From Cephalopachus bancanus (Eukaryota > Chordata > Mammalia > Primates > Tarsiidae): a stretch of 64,000 nucleotides of DNA. The notes under the pieces were generated by a model. The model was not told where the DNA came from. It was given only the letters and a program-made list of their open reading frames with translations, and made no database searches. Shown in pieces: positions 1-10,710 of the stretch; within the stretch, counting starts at the first letter, position 1; each line of letters opens with the position of its first letter. Where the stretch lies: contig JAPVLO010000001.1 in assembly GCA_027257055.1 (NCBI GenBank), forward strand, positions 17,402,501 to 17,466,500. The letters are read 5' to 3'. Both the position numbers and the translations under genes were made by a program.

Positions 1-446
1 ACACTCTCACCGTGGCTGTTCAGGCACAGATCAGGTGTCGTGTGTGTGGCTTCTGTTACGGAATCCAACAGCAGTTGCCTTTGTCTTCCCGCGAACTCGA
101 GGATTTGTATGATGGCTGGTATTCAAACTTCGCATGTTCAGTGGTGAATTAAACAGACGTCCGTAATATTTGAAGGGTCTGGAAACAGTAAACAGAAAGG
201 AAATTGAGTCCTCAGCGAGGAGCGTGTGCCCGACTCTGAAGTGGCAGGGAGCAGCTGAACAGAGGAAATATGAAACCCCCAGAAAATGTGCTCCCACTTC
301 ATAAATTTTCACATCATTTCTACTACGGTGCTTCAGATTCTGCACTGATTGTCATCTTTGTATTATCTCCTCGAAAACTAGAATGCTGCTTGAGGGGGAG
401 AATGGATTAAGCCATTAATGACTGGTCACCCTGAAGTCAGAATAGC
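1..446. other. Unique DNA, nothing recognised
   Basis: No repeat, exon-like open frame or structured motif was recognised here. The short open frames look like chance. Confidence 0.5.
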
Positions 447-771
447 ATATCAATTTCTTTTTTTTTTTCTTTTTTTTGAGTTGGAGTCTCACTCTGTCGC
501 CCAGACTGGAGTGCAGTGGCTGCTCCCGGCCACCGCAGCCTCGACGTGCTGGGCTCCGGCGATCCTTCCGCCTCAGCCTTCCAAGTAGCTGAAACTACAG
601 GTGCGCACTACCATGCCTGGCTGATTTTTTGATTTATTGTAGAGACGAGGTCTTGCCAAGTTGCCCAGGCAGGTCTCAAACCCGTGGGCAAAGCCAATCC
701 ACTCAACTCAGCCTCCCAAGGCGCAGGATTACAGGCTGAGCCACCGAGCCCGGCTGAATATCAATTTCTTT
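447..771 (-). mobile_element. Alu, full dimer, with target-site duplication
   Basis: A poly-T stretch begins the element, followed by the reverse complement of right arm, linker and left arm. The flanks repeat atatcaatttcttt at 447-460 and 758-771, a 14-bp TSD typical of L1-driven insertion. The body is 461-757. It belongs to the divergent lineage that dominates the window (CTCAGCCTG start) and carries the extra base in the CCTTGGG region near the 5' end. Confidence 0.93.
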
Positions 772-2989
772 AGCGAGAATCTGAACCACAGGACCGAGAT
801 ATGGAGAAACCTGAACCCTGGCTTTCATGCACATTGGAATACTCCATTTGGAGCTTAAATAGAGCTCTTAATTACAGGTGCCAGGACAGGAAGTCACAGA
901 GTGGTCTCAGAACAACGACACAACTAAGCAGTGGTGACTTCATTCAAAGCTGGCACTGATGACAAGAAGCAGAATTCGCTCCCGTGAGCACACTGGGGCG
1001 CAAACGACTGCACTAGGCACCGGCATTCACTGAGCTCCCTGGTATGAGGGGCTTTCGTTCTATGGGGGGCAGATACTCAGCAGGGAAACAGGGAAGTGTC
1101 AGGTGAAGGGAGGGAGGGAGGGAGGAAGGAGAGGGCAGAAACAGTGGTGGGTGATGCCCGGTTATGTGTTCAGTCGATCCTTGTGGCTCGTGGTTTCTGT
1201 TTGGTGGCCAGTCTGTCTGGACCCCGAGTGGAACCCAAAGTCCTGATCATATCAAGAAAAGCAGCAGGGAAAGGAAATAAGCATATTATACATGACTTCT
1301 TTTTCACTGAGAGGCTTACTTTAATCTCGAGGTCCTTCATTCTGGCAGTCTAAGCTTTGGAATCTATACTGTAAAAAGCAGGATGCTCCACAGTCTCTGG
1401 GACCACAGGACTTAGTCTACACGAGGTCAGAAGGTAAAGGACTGCGTGCCTTCCTGTGGCTTTTAGAAAGAGTCTACTTCTCAAACTCAGGAAGAGAATA
1501 AAAAGTCAGTACAGCAAATAAACGGTGACTCACAGGCCGGAGCGGGCCAGCTTGGAAAGTGAAGGGTATGTTTTCTCTGAGCGACCTCTGAGAGCTGGTC
1601 TTTCGGGCATGCCCTTGGAGATGGCAGCAGGCTTGGGCGAGTCAGGCTGACGTTCACCAGACTGGAGGACCCTGCCCCCTCTCAGCCTGGCTGGTGAATC
1701 ACAGCTGCCACACCCACAATTCAGAAAGGGGGCGTCTTTGCGTACTCTCCTGTGCGCTCGAGCTGTTTCCCTTCGGGTTGTATGAGCCAACCGAAAGAAT
1801 GCCGGCATGGGCATCTGGGGAGGCAGGCGGAGACCACTCAGCCAGGACCAGACGTCTACGGCTGGCAGTGATGCCAGACCTCACCTCCTAGGAGGAACCT
1901 AGCCCAACGCTCACACAGCGCTCAGTGCACCAGAGTGCAGAAGGGAACCCCTACCTCCGTGCGATGCTTCTTCCAGGGAGCTCTGCCTTAGGTAGAAGAA
2001 CATTAGCAGGACGACCACCTGGCCCTGTTTGCCCAGGACTTCCTAGTTTTAGTACCGTCCTGGGAAAACTCAGTCCCTGGCAAACTGGGAAGGCAGACAG
2101 GAAGCCTTAATGACACACACCCGGATGGCATGTTTTTGACTTCACTTTAGTTCCTGCTTTGAGGAGACACGTGTCAAAACCACTGTGAGCACATGAGAAC
2201 TTTAAGTGCTTGGTTTCTTGGTTTGGCACTTTTATTTTTGCCCCAAATTAGGACAGCTTAGGATGTTTCCTCCTTAGTGGAGAAGGTCACGTGGCCAGTA
2301 TTGAGAGAGCTGGAAGCTTCTCCGACATGAAGGAAACGGACTGAGCCAAACCTCAACCTTGCACCTGGGAAAATCTGGCTGAGAGGAGCCTAAGAGAAGC
2401 TTGTCGCATCCTCTAGGTTGGTTGAGGAGAATGGTTCTTTGCCAACACTTTCTGGGCCTCTCCTGTAGCTGGAACTGGGTGAGTGCTTTCTGTCAGTGTC
2501 ATGCAACCCCACGGCCATCTGCAGGGCTCATCCTTTTACTCATGAGGGAGTCCAGGTGTGGAGAGACTCAGTACCTGCCGGCTCAGAGAACTAGTAGTTG
2601 GAGGAGTAGGAGTTTGTGCCCGGAAGTGCCTGACGCCAACGTCTGCTTAATTTTTCTCTGGACTGGCTTGTGAGAAGCATTAAATGCCAACTAGAACGCT
2701 TCAGGAGATGTCATAACTTCTCAAGGGCGTGACCGATTCAACAGCTCCAAGTCTACATTACTGCATTCCAATCCACGACGCGCTCCAGGATAGCCCAAGA
2801 GCACCAAGATCATCGAGGCAGCGAGAGGGGCTGCCTTGGTGTGACTGCATAACCCCAGCGTGGCACACGGGGAAATCTCAAAGCAGCATGCAGAGTTTCG
2901 TGTTTCAGGAAACGGTCTTATGATTCAGTTTATGTTGATGATTTTGTGTAAGAGGATATGTGTTTTAAAAGTGGGAATAAAGAGAAAAT
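772..2989. other. Unique DNA with a purine run
   Basis: No gene or dispersed repeat was recognised. A GGGA-rich purine run lies at about 1,104-1,135. Open frames of 60-94 codons occur on both strands but show no family resemblance and overlap one another. Confidence 0.45.
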
Positions 2990-3297
2990 CTGCTGGGCAT
3001 GGTGGCAGCATGGTGCCTGTAATCCCAGCACTTTGGGAGGCCGAGGTGGGAAAAACGCTTGAGCCCAGGAGCTCAAGACCAGCCAGGGGAACATAGCGCG
3101 ATCTCGTCTTGACAAAAAATCCAAAAAAGATGAAAAGAGCTGAGTGTGGTGGCCGGCACTTGTCGTCCCAGATACTCGGGAGGCCGAGGCGGAAGGACCA
3201 CCTGAGCCCAGGAGGTGGAGGCTGTGGCGAGCCGTGAGCATGCCGCTGTGCTCTAGCCAGGTGACACAGTGAGACCCCGACTTCCCCCCGCCAAAAG
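2990..3297 (+). mobile_element. Old Alu (J-like), full dimer
   Basis: Left arm, A-rich linker and right arm are all recognisable (CCTGTAATCCCAGCACTTTG, then GAGACCCCGAC near the end). It is strongly diverged and keeps ancestral states such as ACCAGCC after the B box. It therefore predates the young lineage found elsewhere in the window. Confidence 0.85.
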
Positions 3298-4190
3298 GGA
3301 AAATCGGAGGGAACGCAAACGAGCTGTGCTGGAAGAGCTCAGGACAGTGCTCCTGGGGGGCCACGTCAGAGTGAACGGCTGAACTGGATGAACTGAGCTT
3401 GCTTACTAGGGCACAAGTCCCGCTAAAGCATGTCGAGGCTTCAAAGTCACAGCCACCATGTGTGCATCGTGGACTCCTGAGGCTGGCTAAGACGTCCAGA
3501 CCTTCTAGACCATCTCAGAGACGTCTGACAAAACTGGGGTTTTGCAGTGATGCCTAACTATTAATTTTAGGTAAATGGAAAATGACCACAGTTGTAAAAA
3601 AGAACAGGAACTCCCTTAAATGTACTCTGAAGTACTGAAACTTTGGCACAGCTTTAGGATTGTGAGAGTTTTAAATTTTCAGGATTTACAAAAGAAAAGG
3701 TCAAGGTATGCATATTCCAAATATTGACTTGCAAACTCATGTATATTGTAAGGCTACACAAATATTACTATTTTACAGGTGAGAAGAGAAACTAAGCCAA
3801 CTGTCAACCTTTGACTATGCAAGCAGAGGCAGGAAGGAAGCATTACTCACGGTGGATTTCCATTGACTTTGTCTGGGTTGAGTGAGAAAGTCTAGCTTGA
3901 AGGCTGCAGGAAGTTTTTGCCTGCCTGCTGGCATTACTTGGCATTGCATACCTAACGCTAGGCCTGATCACCGGATGTGCCTCTGTGGTCTGTGGTCAGC
4001 ACCGCCAGCCACAGCAGTTCATGATGTCGGGAACGCTGATAGAGTTACAGATCCTTCCCAAGGAAGAACGTTTTCTGACAAATCCGGATTTGCAATGAAG
4101 ATTAAACTCTGAAAAAGAGATTGTCATTATCTGAGTACAAAGTGCCATGGGTATACGTCGAAGTCGAGGCTTACAGGAGCCAGGCGCTTT
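3298..4190. other. Unique DNA with a weak MIR fragment
   Basis: Mostly unrecognised. About 3,745-3,815 resembles the core of an antisense MIR (tattttacaggtgagaagag followed by a gaaactaagcc-like stretch). The rest shows nothing I can name. Confidence 0.35.
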
Positions 4191-4360
4191 CGGAGCAGGT
4201 AACTGCCACGGCAGGTAAGAGCAGCACGCTGAAGGGTTGCTTGACCTGAAGTTCGTTAAACGTCTCTGTTTTCTCATCTGACAGGAGGTGATCATGGAGA
4301 CTGGAGTGTGGGGACATATATAAAGGCACTTAGCACAAAGGAAGTGCCCATGGGAGCTAT
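4191..4360 (+). mobile_element. MIR SINE fragment
   Basis: The order gcttgacctgaagttcgtta, ctctgttttctcatctgaca and aaaggcacttagcacaaagg matches the conserved core and 3' part of MIR, an ancient tRNA-derived SINE. It is diverged and lacks clean ends. Confidence 0.65.
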
Positions 4361-4374
4361 TTTTTTTTTAGTAG

Positions 4375-4495
4375 AAAATCAATGAAATTGTTATACATGC
4401 AGCAACATGGGTGATTCGCAAAAGCATGATGCTGTCAGAACACAAATAGCTATAGAGTCCATGACTGTGTTATTGTGACATTCTCTAAAAGGTAG
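4375..4495 (+). mobile_element. Possible old L1 3' fragment
   Basis: The stretch with tacatgcagcaacatgggtg followed by aaaagcatgatgctgtcaga resembles the 3' end of old mammalian L1 copies. It is short and diverged, so the call is weak. Confidence 0.4.
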
Positions 4496-4597
4496 CTATT
4501 ATCAATCTAATCCTAGTAGCCCCCTAAGGATTCTCTGTGTTTACTAGTTTGTCTGAAATATTGGTGAACCTGTTTATATTTTCCAGTCGCCGAATAT

Positions 4598-5232
4598 TTT
4601 GGTCAGGGTTCTCCAGAGAAGCAGAACCAACAGGAGATATATATAAAGAGAGATATATGAGAAGGGATTGATTAGGGGAATTCACTCACTCAGTTGTGGA
4701 GGGTGAGAAGTCACATGATAGGACATCTGTAAGCCAGAGAACCAGAAAAGCTGCGTCGCGTGACTCAGCCCGAGTCCAAAGGCCTCAGGAACAAGGAAGC
4801 CAAAAGGGTAAATCTCAGTTTCAGGGAAAAGCTTGGCACGAAGGCAGCGTGGGGGCAGGGGCTGCTGGGGCAAGGCCTGGATTTCGAAATCCAGAGAGCC
4901 CGGTGTTCTGACATCCAAAGGCAGGAGAGGACGGGCATCTTGGCTCCAGAAGAGAGAGAGAGTCAGAATGCGACCTTCCTTTTTGTTCCACTGGGGCCCC
5001 CAGCCTACATGAAGAGCAGATCTTTTTCCGTCACACACAAGTCTCCTTTGTAAGCACCTTGTGGTGTTAACCAAATGCCAAAGCACATGGGTTTCCCTTC
5101 CAGCAGAATAGGGGTGGGCTTAGCGCCTTCTGAAGCGCGAGAAGAAGTGATGCTTCGCCACTAGCTCTCTGGGCATCCCTCGATCCACTCGGGTGGGCGC
5201 CCACAAGGAACCATCACGCCACACTTGCATCA
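4598..5232 (-). mobile_element. LTR-like element (ERVL/MaLR class), antisense
   Basis: It begins ggtcagggttctccagagaa and ends ggaaccatcacgcca. Read in reverse, this is the same element type as the one at 58,035-58,598, an LTR-like sequence whose sense strand starts near GGTGTCAACTTGACTGG and ends near TCTCTGGAGAA. An MLT2-type LTR is likely, but the family name is uncertain. No internal retroviral region adjoins it, so it looks like a solo LTR. Confidence 0.6.
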
Positions 5233-6829
5233 CAATTTAATTTCCATAATTTTTTTTCTTCCTGGAGCTCCTCTAGCTGTCACTTTAGGAATGAGGGATT
5301 TGCCAGTCAGCTGTGTTTAGCTTGTCATCCCCTGTATAGAAACTGCTTTCAGCAAGAGAGAAATCATGATTGTTCCAAAAAGACCCCTTGCTTCCATGAT
5401 TTAGTGAAGTGTCGAGTTAGAACTTTAAAATAGAAAACAAGAAAAAAATGGGCTTTTTTAAATCTAGAGAAAGGACCATAGCTACACTCAGAAATTTTGA
5501 AGGAGTGTTGAAATTGCTGATTATATAACTTAAATACAGAATCTAGAAGCTATGGGGTATTCATGGCAAAGTAACAATACCATGTATTCATCTAGAAGCT
5601 TAAAGTTTGCAAGACCTTCTTGTATTCAGTTTCTTATTTGGTACTCACAAACATCTTTGACGTAGTCAGGACAAGTTTGCCATTACTTCTGTTTTATAGG
5701 GGAGGAGATCAAAAGTCCAGCTGAGCTGCCTGTCCGATATCACACTGCTGTTTGGTGGTGTGAGTGAACTGAGTCGGCAGAAGAAGGCAAAAGGGTCTGT
5801 TGGCTTTGCTGAGCAGATAAGGGCTCCCTAAGGAATTGTTTGGGAGCTTAATGGAGGTCTCTCTGCTTAGGCTTGACCATTGGATTTTCCTAAAACTGTC
5901 TGTCTAGACCCTCTATATCTTCTCTTGAGATTCACCAGTAATTACTTTATCCAGTCCAGTGTGAGACCCAGTTAAATTTTCAAATCCATCCTCTTGCATA
6001 GTTTCTTGTATGTTCAGTGCAGCGTGTGTGTGTGTCTGTGTCTGTGTCTGTGTGTGAGCACCTCCCACGTGTCAGGGGAATGCTCTGTGAGGGTGTCCCA
6101 GTGAAGGTGTCTAAGAGTAGTTACACTGCAGTAGGACTTTGGGACAGAATTTGACCTCAGGTAGAGGGATGAGCTAGTGCAATCTGAGAACTCAGAAACA
6201 ATATTTCTCAAGGCAGAAACCCTTATTTAATGCCTAGGGCAGCTCAAAGCAGGACTTGAACCATCAAGCACTTGAGAGACGATCAATCAGAATTTCATAC
6301 ACCCCACATTTCTGCCTGTTCCTTTCACTGAAAGCAAAAAGGGTTACCTGCTTTGCAGCCCTTTCTCCCCGTTGCTACGGGCCAGTGATTGGTAGGATTA
6401 CTTTGTATTACAGTTTGTTCTCTCCCTTTCTGTTCCGACGTGTGTTTCTATGCAGATGAGAACAGTTTGCTTTTATCTTTCTCAGACATGCCAATGCTCC
6501 AGTTCATTTCCCTGAACTGATAATCAACAGGAGAAGCAAAGCCTCGTTGATAAGACTTTCATCCCATTTAGTGCTCTTCAGCTCATCATTAAAGTTAAAT
6601 ATCTCAGCTTGCAAAATGGGAAGGTCTAAAAATTTGAATGGCTGACTGAAATCAGCGGGGAGGGAGCACACCCCTAGAGCTGCTTTGACAGAGTGTTTAT
6701 GCAACTGTGTTTACGGCTTCAAGGACTAAGACTCAGATTTGCTGATGTGAGATGTTGACAGAGAAACAGATACAATCAGAGTGAGCCTGGGTGAAGCCTA
6801 AGTCCTGCTTTAGAAATTTCCTGGCTGTA
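5233..6829. other. Unique DNA with an MIR fragment and a TG repeat
   Basis: About 5,620-5,790 resembles an antisense MIR (ttctgttttataggggagga, then cactgctgtttggtgg). A short TG/TGTC microsatellite lies at about 6,025-6,058. Nothing else was recognised. Confidence 0.45.
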
Positions 6830-6844
6830 TTGTAGTCATTAAAG

Positions 6845-7166
6845 ATTGTCGAACAAAATCATGAATTTCGCAGCGACCCGGATGGGACTGGCGTCTATAA
6901 TACTGAGTGATCTCTCACAGAAACAAAGACCGGAGTACCACATGTTCTGACTCATAAATGGACCTTGAACAACTATCGTAATACTGTAAGAAAAGGATTG
7001 ACAGTGGCGGGAAACTATGGGGGGGCAGGGAGGGGAAGGGAGGTGGGATTAACGGCAGTCGATATCTGTCTGGGGACGGGGGGCACACCTCATCAACAAA
7101 GGTACCTGCACAATGCATACTTGTATACCTAACCTTTAACTGTACCCCACAATTTTAAAAAAAAGA
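6845..7166 (+). mobile_element. L1 3' end (3' UTR), sense
   Basis: The stretch contains an ORF2-end/3'-UTR landmark series (gaccggagtaccacatgttc, a G-rich run, caacaaaggtacctgcacaa, tgcatacttgtatacctaac) and a terminal A-rich tract. The same 3'-UTR series appears in antisense at about 30,895-30,985, so both copies derive from related L1 families. It is 5'-truncated and cannot move. Confidence 0.75.
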
Positions 7167-8039
7167 TGTTTTTAAAAAATTGTCAAGAAACAGGCCCTGA
7201 TTCTTGTCACATTCAGGCTGTTTAGCTGATCACAGGTGTTGCTGGATGGGCTTCAGCTCTGGTGCTTCCTCCTGCTGTGCTGTTGGTGCCCAACCTGGGA
7301 CACTCACACAAGAAATTTCCTTTATTCCACTTATTGCTATAGTCATGTTCACCCCCAATTGCACTTTGATGTCTCATCTTCTGAAACTAGAACAGGCAAC
7401 GAGGATACTAGAACTACAACGGAGAATGTAGCGAGGAAGAAAACCTCTGAGGCAAAGATTAAAAAGGCAACGACATATTGAGCAGTCAGTCCGACGAATG
7501 GCAAAAACAGACATACTGGATGACAAGGATACAGAAGTCACCACATTAAGTTGCCAAAATCAGAGAGACCTAATGTTCTGTGTTCCTTTCATTTGCATAT
7601 TCCAATTATTTTGACGACTCCATGATGAGTTACAGTTACTATGATCATCATCTAGTAGGTGAGAAATGGAAACTCATTGAGGTGAAGTAACTGACCCATG
7701 GTCACACAACTGCTAATCCACAGAGCCATGCTTGAGTTCAGGCCCTCATGTACCAGGCGTTGGGTGCCCAACTACAATGATCTACTTCTTCCAAGTTCAC
7801 AGACAAATGGGAATTAACTAATTCGAGAATTAACAAATTCAGAGAAGACACAAGTTGCATTTGAGGTGGAGAGAGTAGCATTCCCAAGGGTAGATGGAGA
7901 TGGCGTCTTCCAGTACATTCAGAGGGTGACAAGTAGTATGCGTGGCTTGGTAACGAGGTCAAACACTTGTTGTCTGACCTACAACTGACTCTTGTCTGAC
8001 TCTCAGAACAGCGCTGAAATCAGCCGTGGAACTGTGAGT
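7167..8039. other. Unique DNA with an antisense MIR
   Basis: About 7,595-7,790 carries the antisense MIR order (gtgagaaatggaaactcatt, ggtcacacaactgcta, gagttcaggc). The remainder was not recognised. Confidence 0.5.
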
Positions 8040-8315
8040 ATGTGTTTGTGAATGCGAGTGTGCTCATGCTAGTGTATCTGCACTTGAGTGAGTGTACGAG
8101 TGTGCATGCATGTGCATGTGCTCACGTGTCCATGCATGAGCACAGGTGGGAGCCTACAGGTATGTGCACGGATGTGTGTATGTGTGCGTGCATGTGCATG
8201 AGTGGGTACATGAGCATGTGGGGGGGGTGCATGTACACACAGGTCCGTGTGTGCACGTGTGCATGAGTGTGTAGGATTGTGTATGTATGTATGAGTGTGC
8301 CTGTGCATGTGTGCA
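8040..8315. repeat. TG/CATG-rich alternating repeat
   Basis: This is a degenerate run of TGTG, TGCATG and GTGCATGTG units about 270 bp long. Long stretches alternate purine and pyrimidine. Such DNA is prone to length change and, under supercoiling, to Z-form. Open frames on both strands here (Cys/Met/His-rich) are by-products of the repeat. Confidence 0.8.
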
Positions 8316-8612
8316 TGCTGTTGCCTGCACTGAGCAGGGAGAAGTGATGAAACATGGAGGCAGAATAGGACTGGTTTAGAGAGACTCTTCCAAAGACAGG
8401 ATCCCAGATGTTGAGCTGGCTCGATCTTCCCCACTGGACTAGTTACAGAATCACTGTCTGTCTCAGGCAATAGCTATTTCGTGAGGGGTCATTTCTAGTA
8501 GATTTCAATAAATCCTGAAGACTTCATCTTAACTTTCTTTCCTCTGCATGCCTGTCCCGACTTCATACCCACATTCAGTTCACTGAAGGTGAAGGAGGAC
8601 AAGATAAACATT
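8316..8612. other. Unique DNA, nothing recognised
   Basis: No feature could be supported. Confidence 0.4.
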
Positions 8613-8947
8613 TAAAGTAGGGAGATGGCCGGGCTCCGTGGCTCAGCCTGTCATCCCGCACTTTGGGAGGCTGAGGTGAGTGGATGGCCTGAGTCCCGTG
8701 GGTTCGAGACCCACCTGGGCAACTTGGCAAGACCTCATCTCTACAATAAATCAAAAATCAGCCAGGTGTGGTAGCGTGCGCCTGTAGTTCCAGCTACTTG
8801 AAAGGCTGAGGCAGAAGGATCGCCGGAGCCCAGCAGGTCGAGGCTGCAGTGGCCGGGAGCGGCCACTGCACTCCCGTCTGGGTGACAGAGTGAGACTCCA
8901 ACTCAAAACAAACAAACAAACAAAAAATAAAATAAAGTAGGGAGATG
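8613..8947 (+). mobile_element. Alu, full dimer, with target-site duplication
   Basis: TSD taaagtagggagatg is present at 8,613-8,627 and 8,933-8,947, with the body at 8,628-8,932 and a tail of (CAAA)n. The left arm shows GTGGGTTCGAGACCCAC, in which both stem sides of the usual GCGGG/CCCGC have changed together. The right arm has a perfect 9-bp inverted repeat (8,846-8,854 with 8,861-8,869) around the loop GGGAGC. Confidence 0.95.
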
Positions 8948-8964
8948 ACTCTTTTTTCTCTTCC

Positions 8965-9725
8965 AGCCTTTTTGTGATAAGATTGACAAGTACAAATTGT
9001 TTATATTCAAGGTATACAAAAACTGTTAAGTTGATATATGTACATGCAGTAAAATGATTACCATAATTAATTCACACATCCATCAACTCCCAGTTATTAC
9101 TTTGTGTATGTGAGAGAGAGAGAGAGAAACAGAGAGAGGGAGAGAGGGAGAAGCATACACTTCAGATCTATTCTCTTAGCAAATTTCAAGTAAACAATAT
9201 GGTACTACTAACTGTAATTGCCACGCTGTACCTTAGACTCCCAGAACTTGTTCATCTTATAACTGAAACCTTGTATTCTTTGGCCAACCCCATGTCCCTA
9301 CTTACTCCCACCTAGCCCCTGGTAACCACCATTCTCCTCTCTGCTTCTATGATTTGTGGATTTCACACGCAAGTGAGATCATGAGGTACTGCCTTTCTGT
9401 GTCTGGCTTATTTCACTTAATAGAATGTCCAGGTTCATCTACACTGTCACATGTGACAGGACTTACTTTTTTCCAGTTGAATAGTATATCATGTGTGTAC
9501 ATACCACATTGTCTTTATGTATTCATTTGTTGATGGACACATAGGTTGTTTTCACTACTGGTTGTTTGACTATTGTGACTAGTGATGCAATACACATGGG
9601 AATGCAAATGTCTTTTTGAGATCCTGATGCGATTTTCTCCGGATGAATACCCAGAGTAAGATGGCTCTTGCAGAGCATAACGAAAAGTCACCATGCCCAC
9701 AAGTGAAATTGCCGACTAGTGCGAA
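8965..9725 (-). mobile_element. Old L1 3' region, antisense, with a GA repeat
   Basis: Antisense L1 landmarks run in order: tgtacatgcagtaaaatgat, ctggtaaccaccattctcct, ttcacttaatagaatgtcca and tgttgatggacacataggtt. A (GA)n tract with GGGA interruptions sits at 9,111-9,152. The element is an ancient, 5'-truncated L1M-type copy without coding capacity. Confidence 0.75.
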
Positions 9726-10389
9726 GAAGTCCTAGCTCTCCTTCACAAATTCTCATTCCATCCCCTTAGCGCCTGGTCCGAGTGCCAAAGGTTTTCTGCA
9801 GCTCCAGATTTTTGCATGCTCTGTTAGCATTAGGAAAAAAATGTATCTTTAATCCAGAAAGCCATGCACAGCCTGTTACAAATCACTCACTTTAACAGGG
9901 TCATAACGAGCTCAGACTGGATCTGAGTCACAAATGGGAGGCAGGTAAAATGATTAAGCAATAAAATGAACTTGGCAGTGGTCCTTCAGAGGACGTGATT
10001 ACTTTGGGGAGAATGTGTGAAGGCTGCAAGCCAGGAGTGAAGGGCCTCCGCGGAGTCCAAGCGGTCCGCTCTTCCCTAGTCCACGAATCTCCAGCTAAAC
10101 CGGGAGGATTATGCCTCCTGCTTCTGTGGGGACAGCAGGCTGGGTGCAATAGCCTCGGCACTAGGGTGAGGTCTAGACTTTCGTGGCTTTTTCGTGTCTC
10201 TGCTGCTGCACGAAGTGGCATGCAGGCAGTGGGGCCTCCCCTGGACTTTTGTGGGGCTGACGCACTCTGATATCCACACATACAAGTGTAGCGGTGGGTA
10301 TGCAGACTCCGTGAGCATTCTGGCTTGGGCGAACTGTTGGTGGATGGTGGCACCTAGTGGCATCTCCTCTGCTTTGTCCTTGACCATTG
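9726..10389. other. Unique DNA, nothing recognised
   Basis: Overlapping open frames of 90-140 codons occur on both strands at about 9,930-10,390. They run into the adjoining Alu and show no family features, so I do not call a gene. Confidence 0.4.
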
Positions 10390-10710
10390 TTTTTTTTTTT
10401 TTTGAGGTGGAGTCTCACTCCGTCGCCGAGGCTGGAGTGCAGTGGCACACTCACGGCCACCCCAGCGTTCTACCTGCTGGGGTCCGGCGATCCTTCTGCT
10501 TCAGCCTTCCAAGTAGCTGGAACTACAGGCATGCGCTACCACGCCCGGCTAATTTTTGATTCATTGTAGAGACGAGGTCTTGCCAAGTTGCCCAGGCGGG
10601 TCTCGAACCGGTGGGTTTCAGGCGGGTTTCGAACCGGTGGGTTTCAGGCAGTCCACTCACCTCGGCCTCCCAAAGCGCTGGGATGACAGGTTGAGCCACC
10701 GAGCCTGGCC
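10390..10710 (-). mobile_element. Alu with an internal 26-bp tandem duplication
   Basis: A full dimeric Alu runs from the poly-T to gagcctggcc. A 26-bp unit at 10,595-10,620 is repeated at 10,621-10,646 with one mismatch. The unit spans the left-arm B-box region, so this copy has two B boxes in tandem. No clear TSD was seen. Confidence 0.92.

Noticed and set aside
8042..8470. Cys/Met- or His/Thr-rich frames
   Set aside because: They are by-products of the TG/CATG repeat on the two strands.
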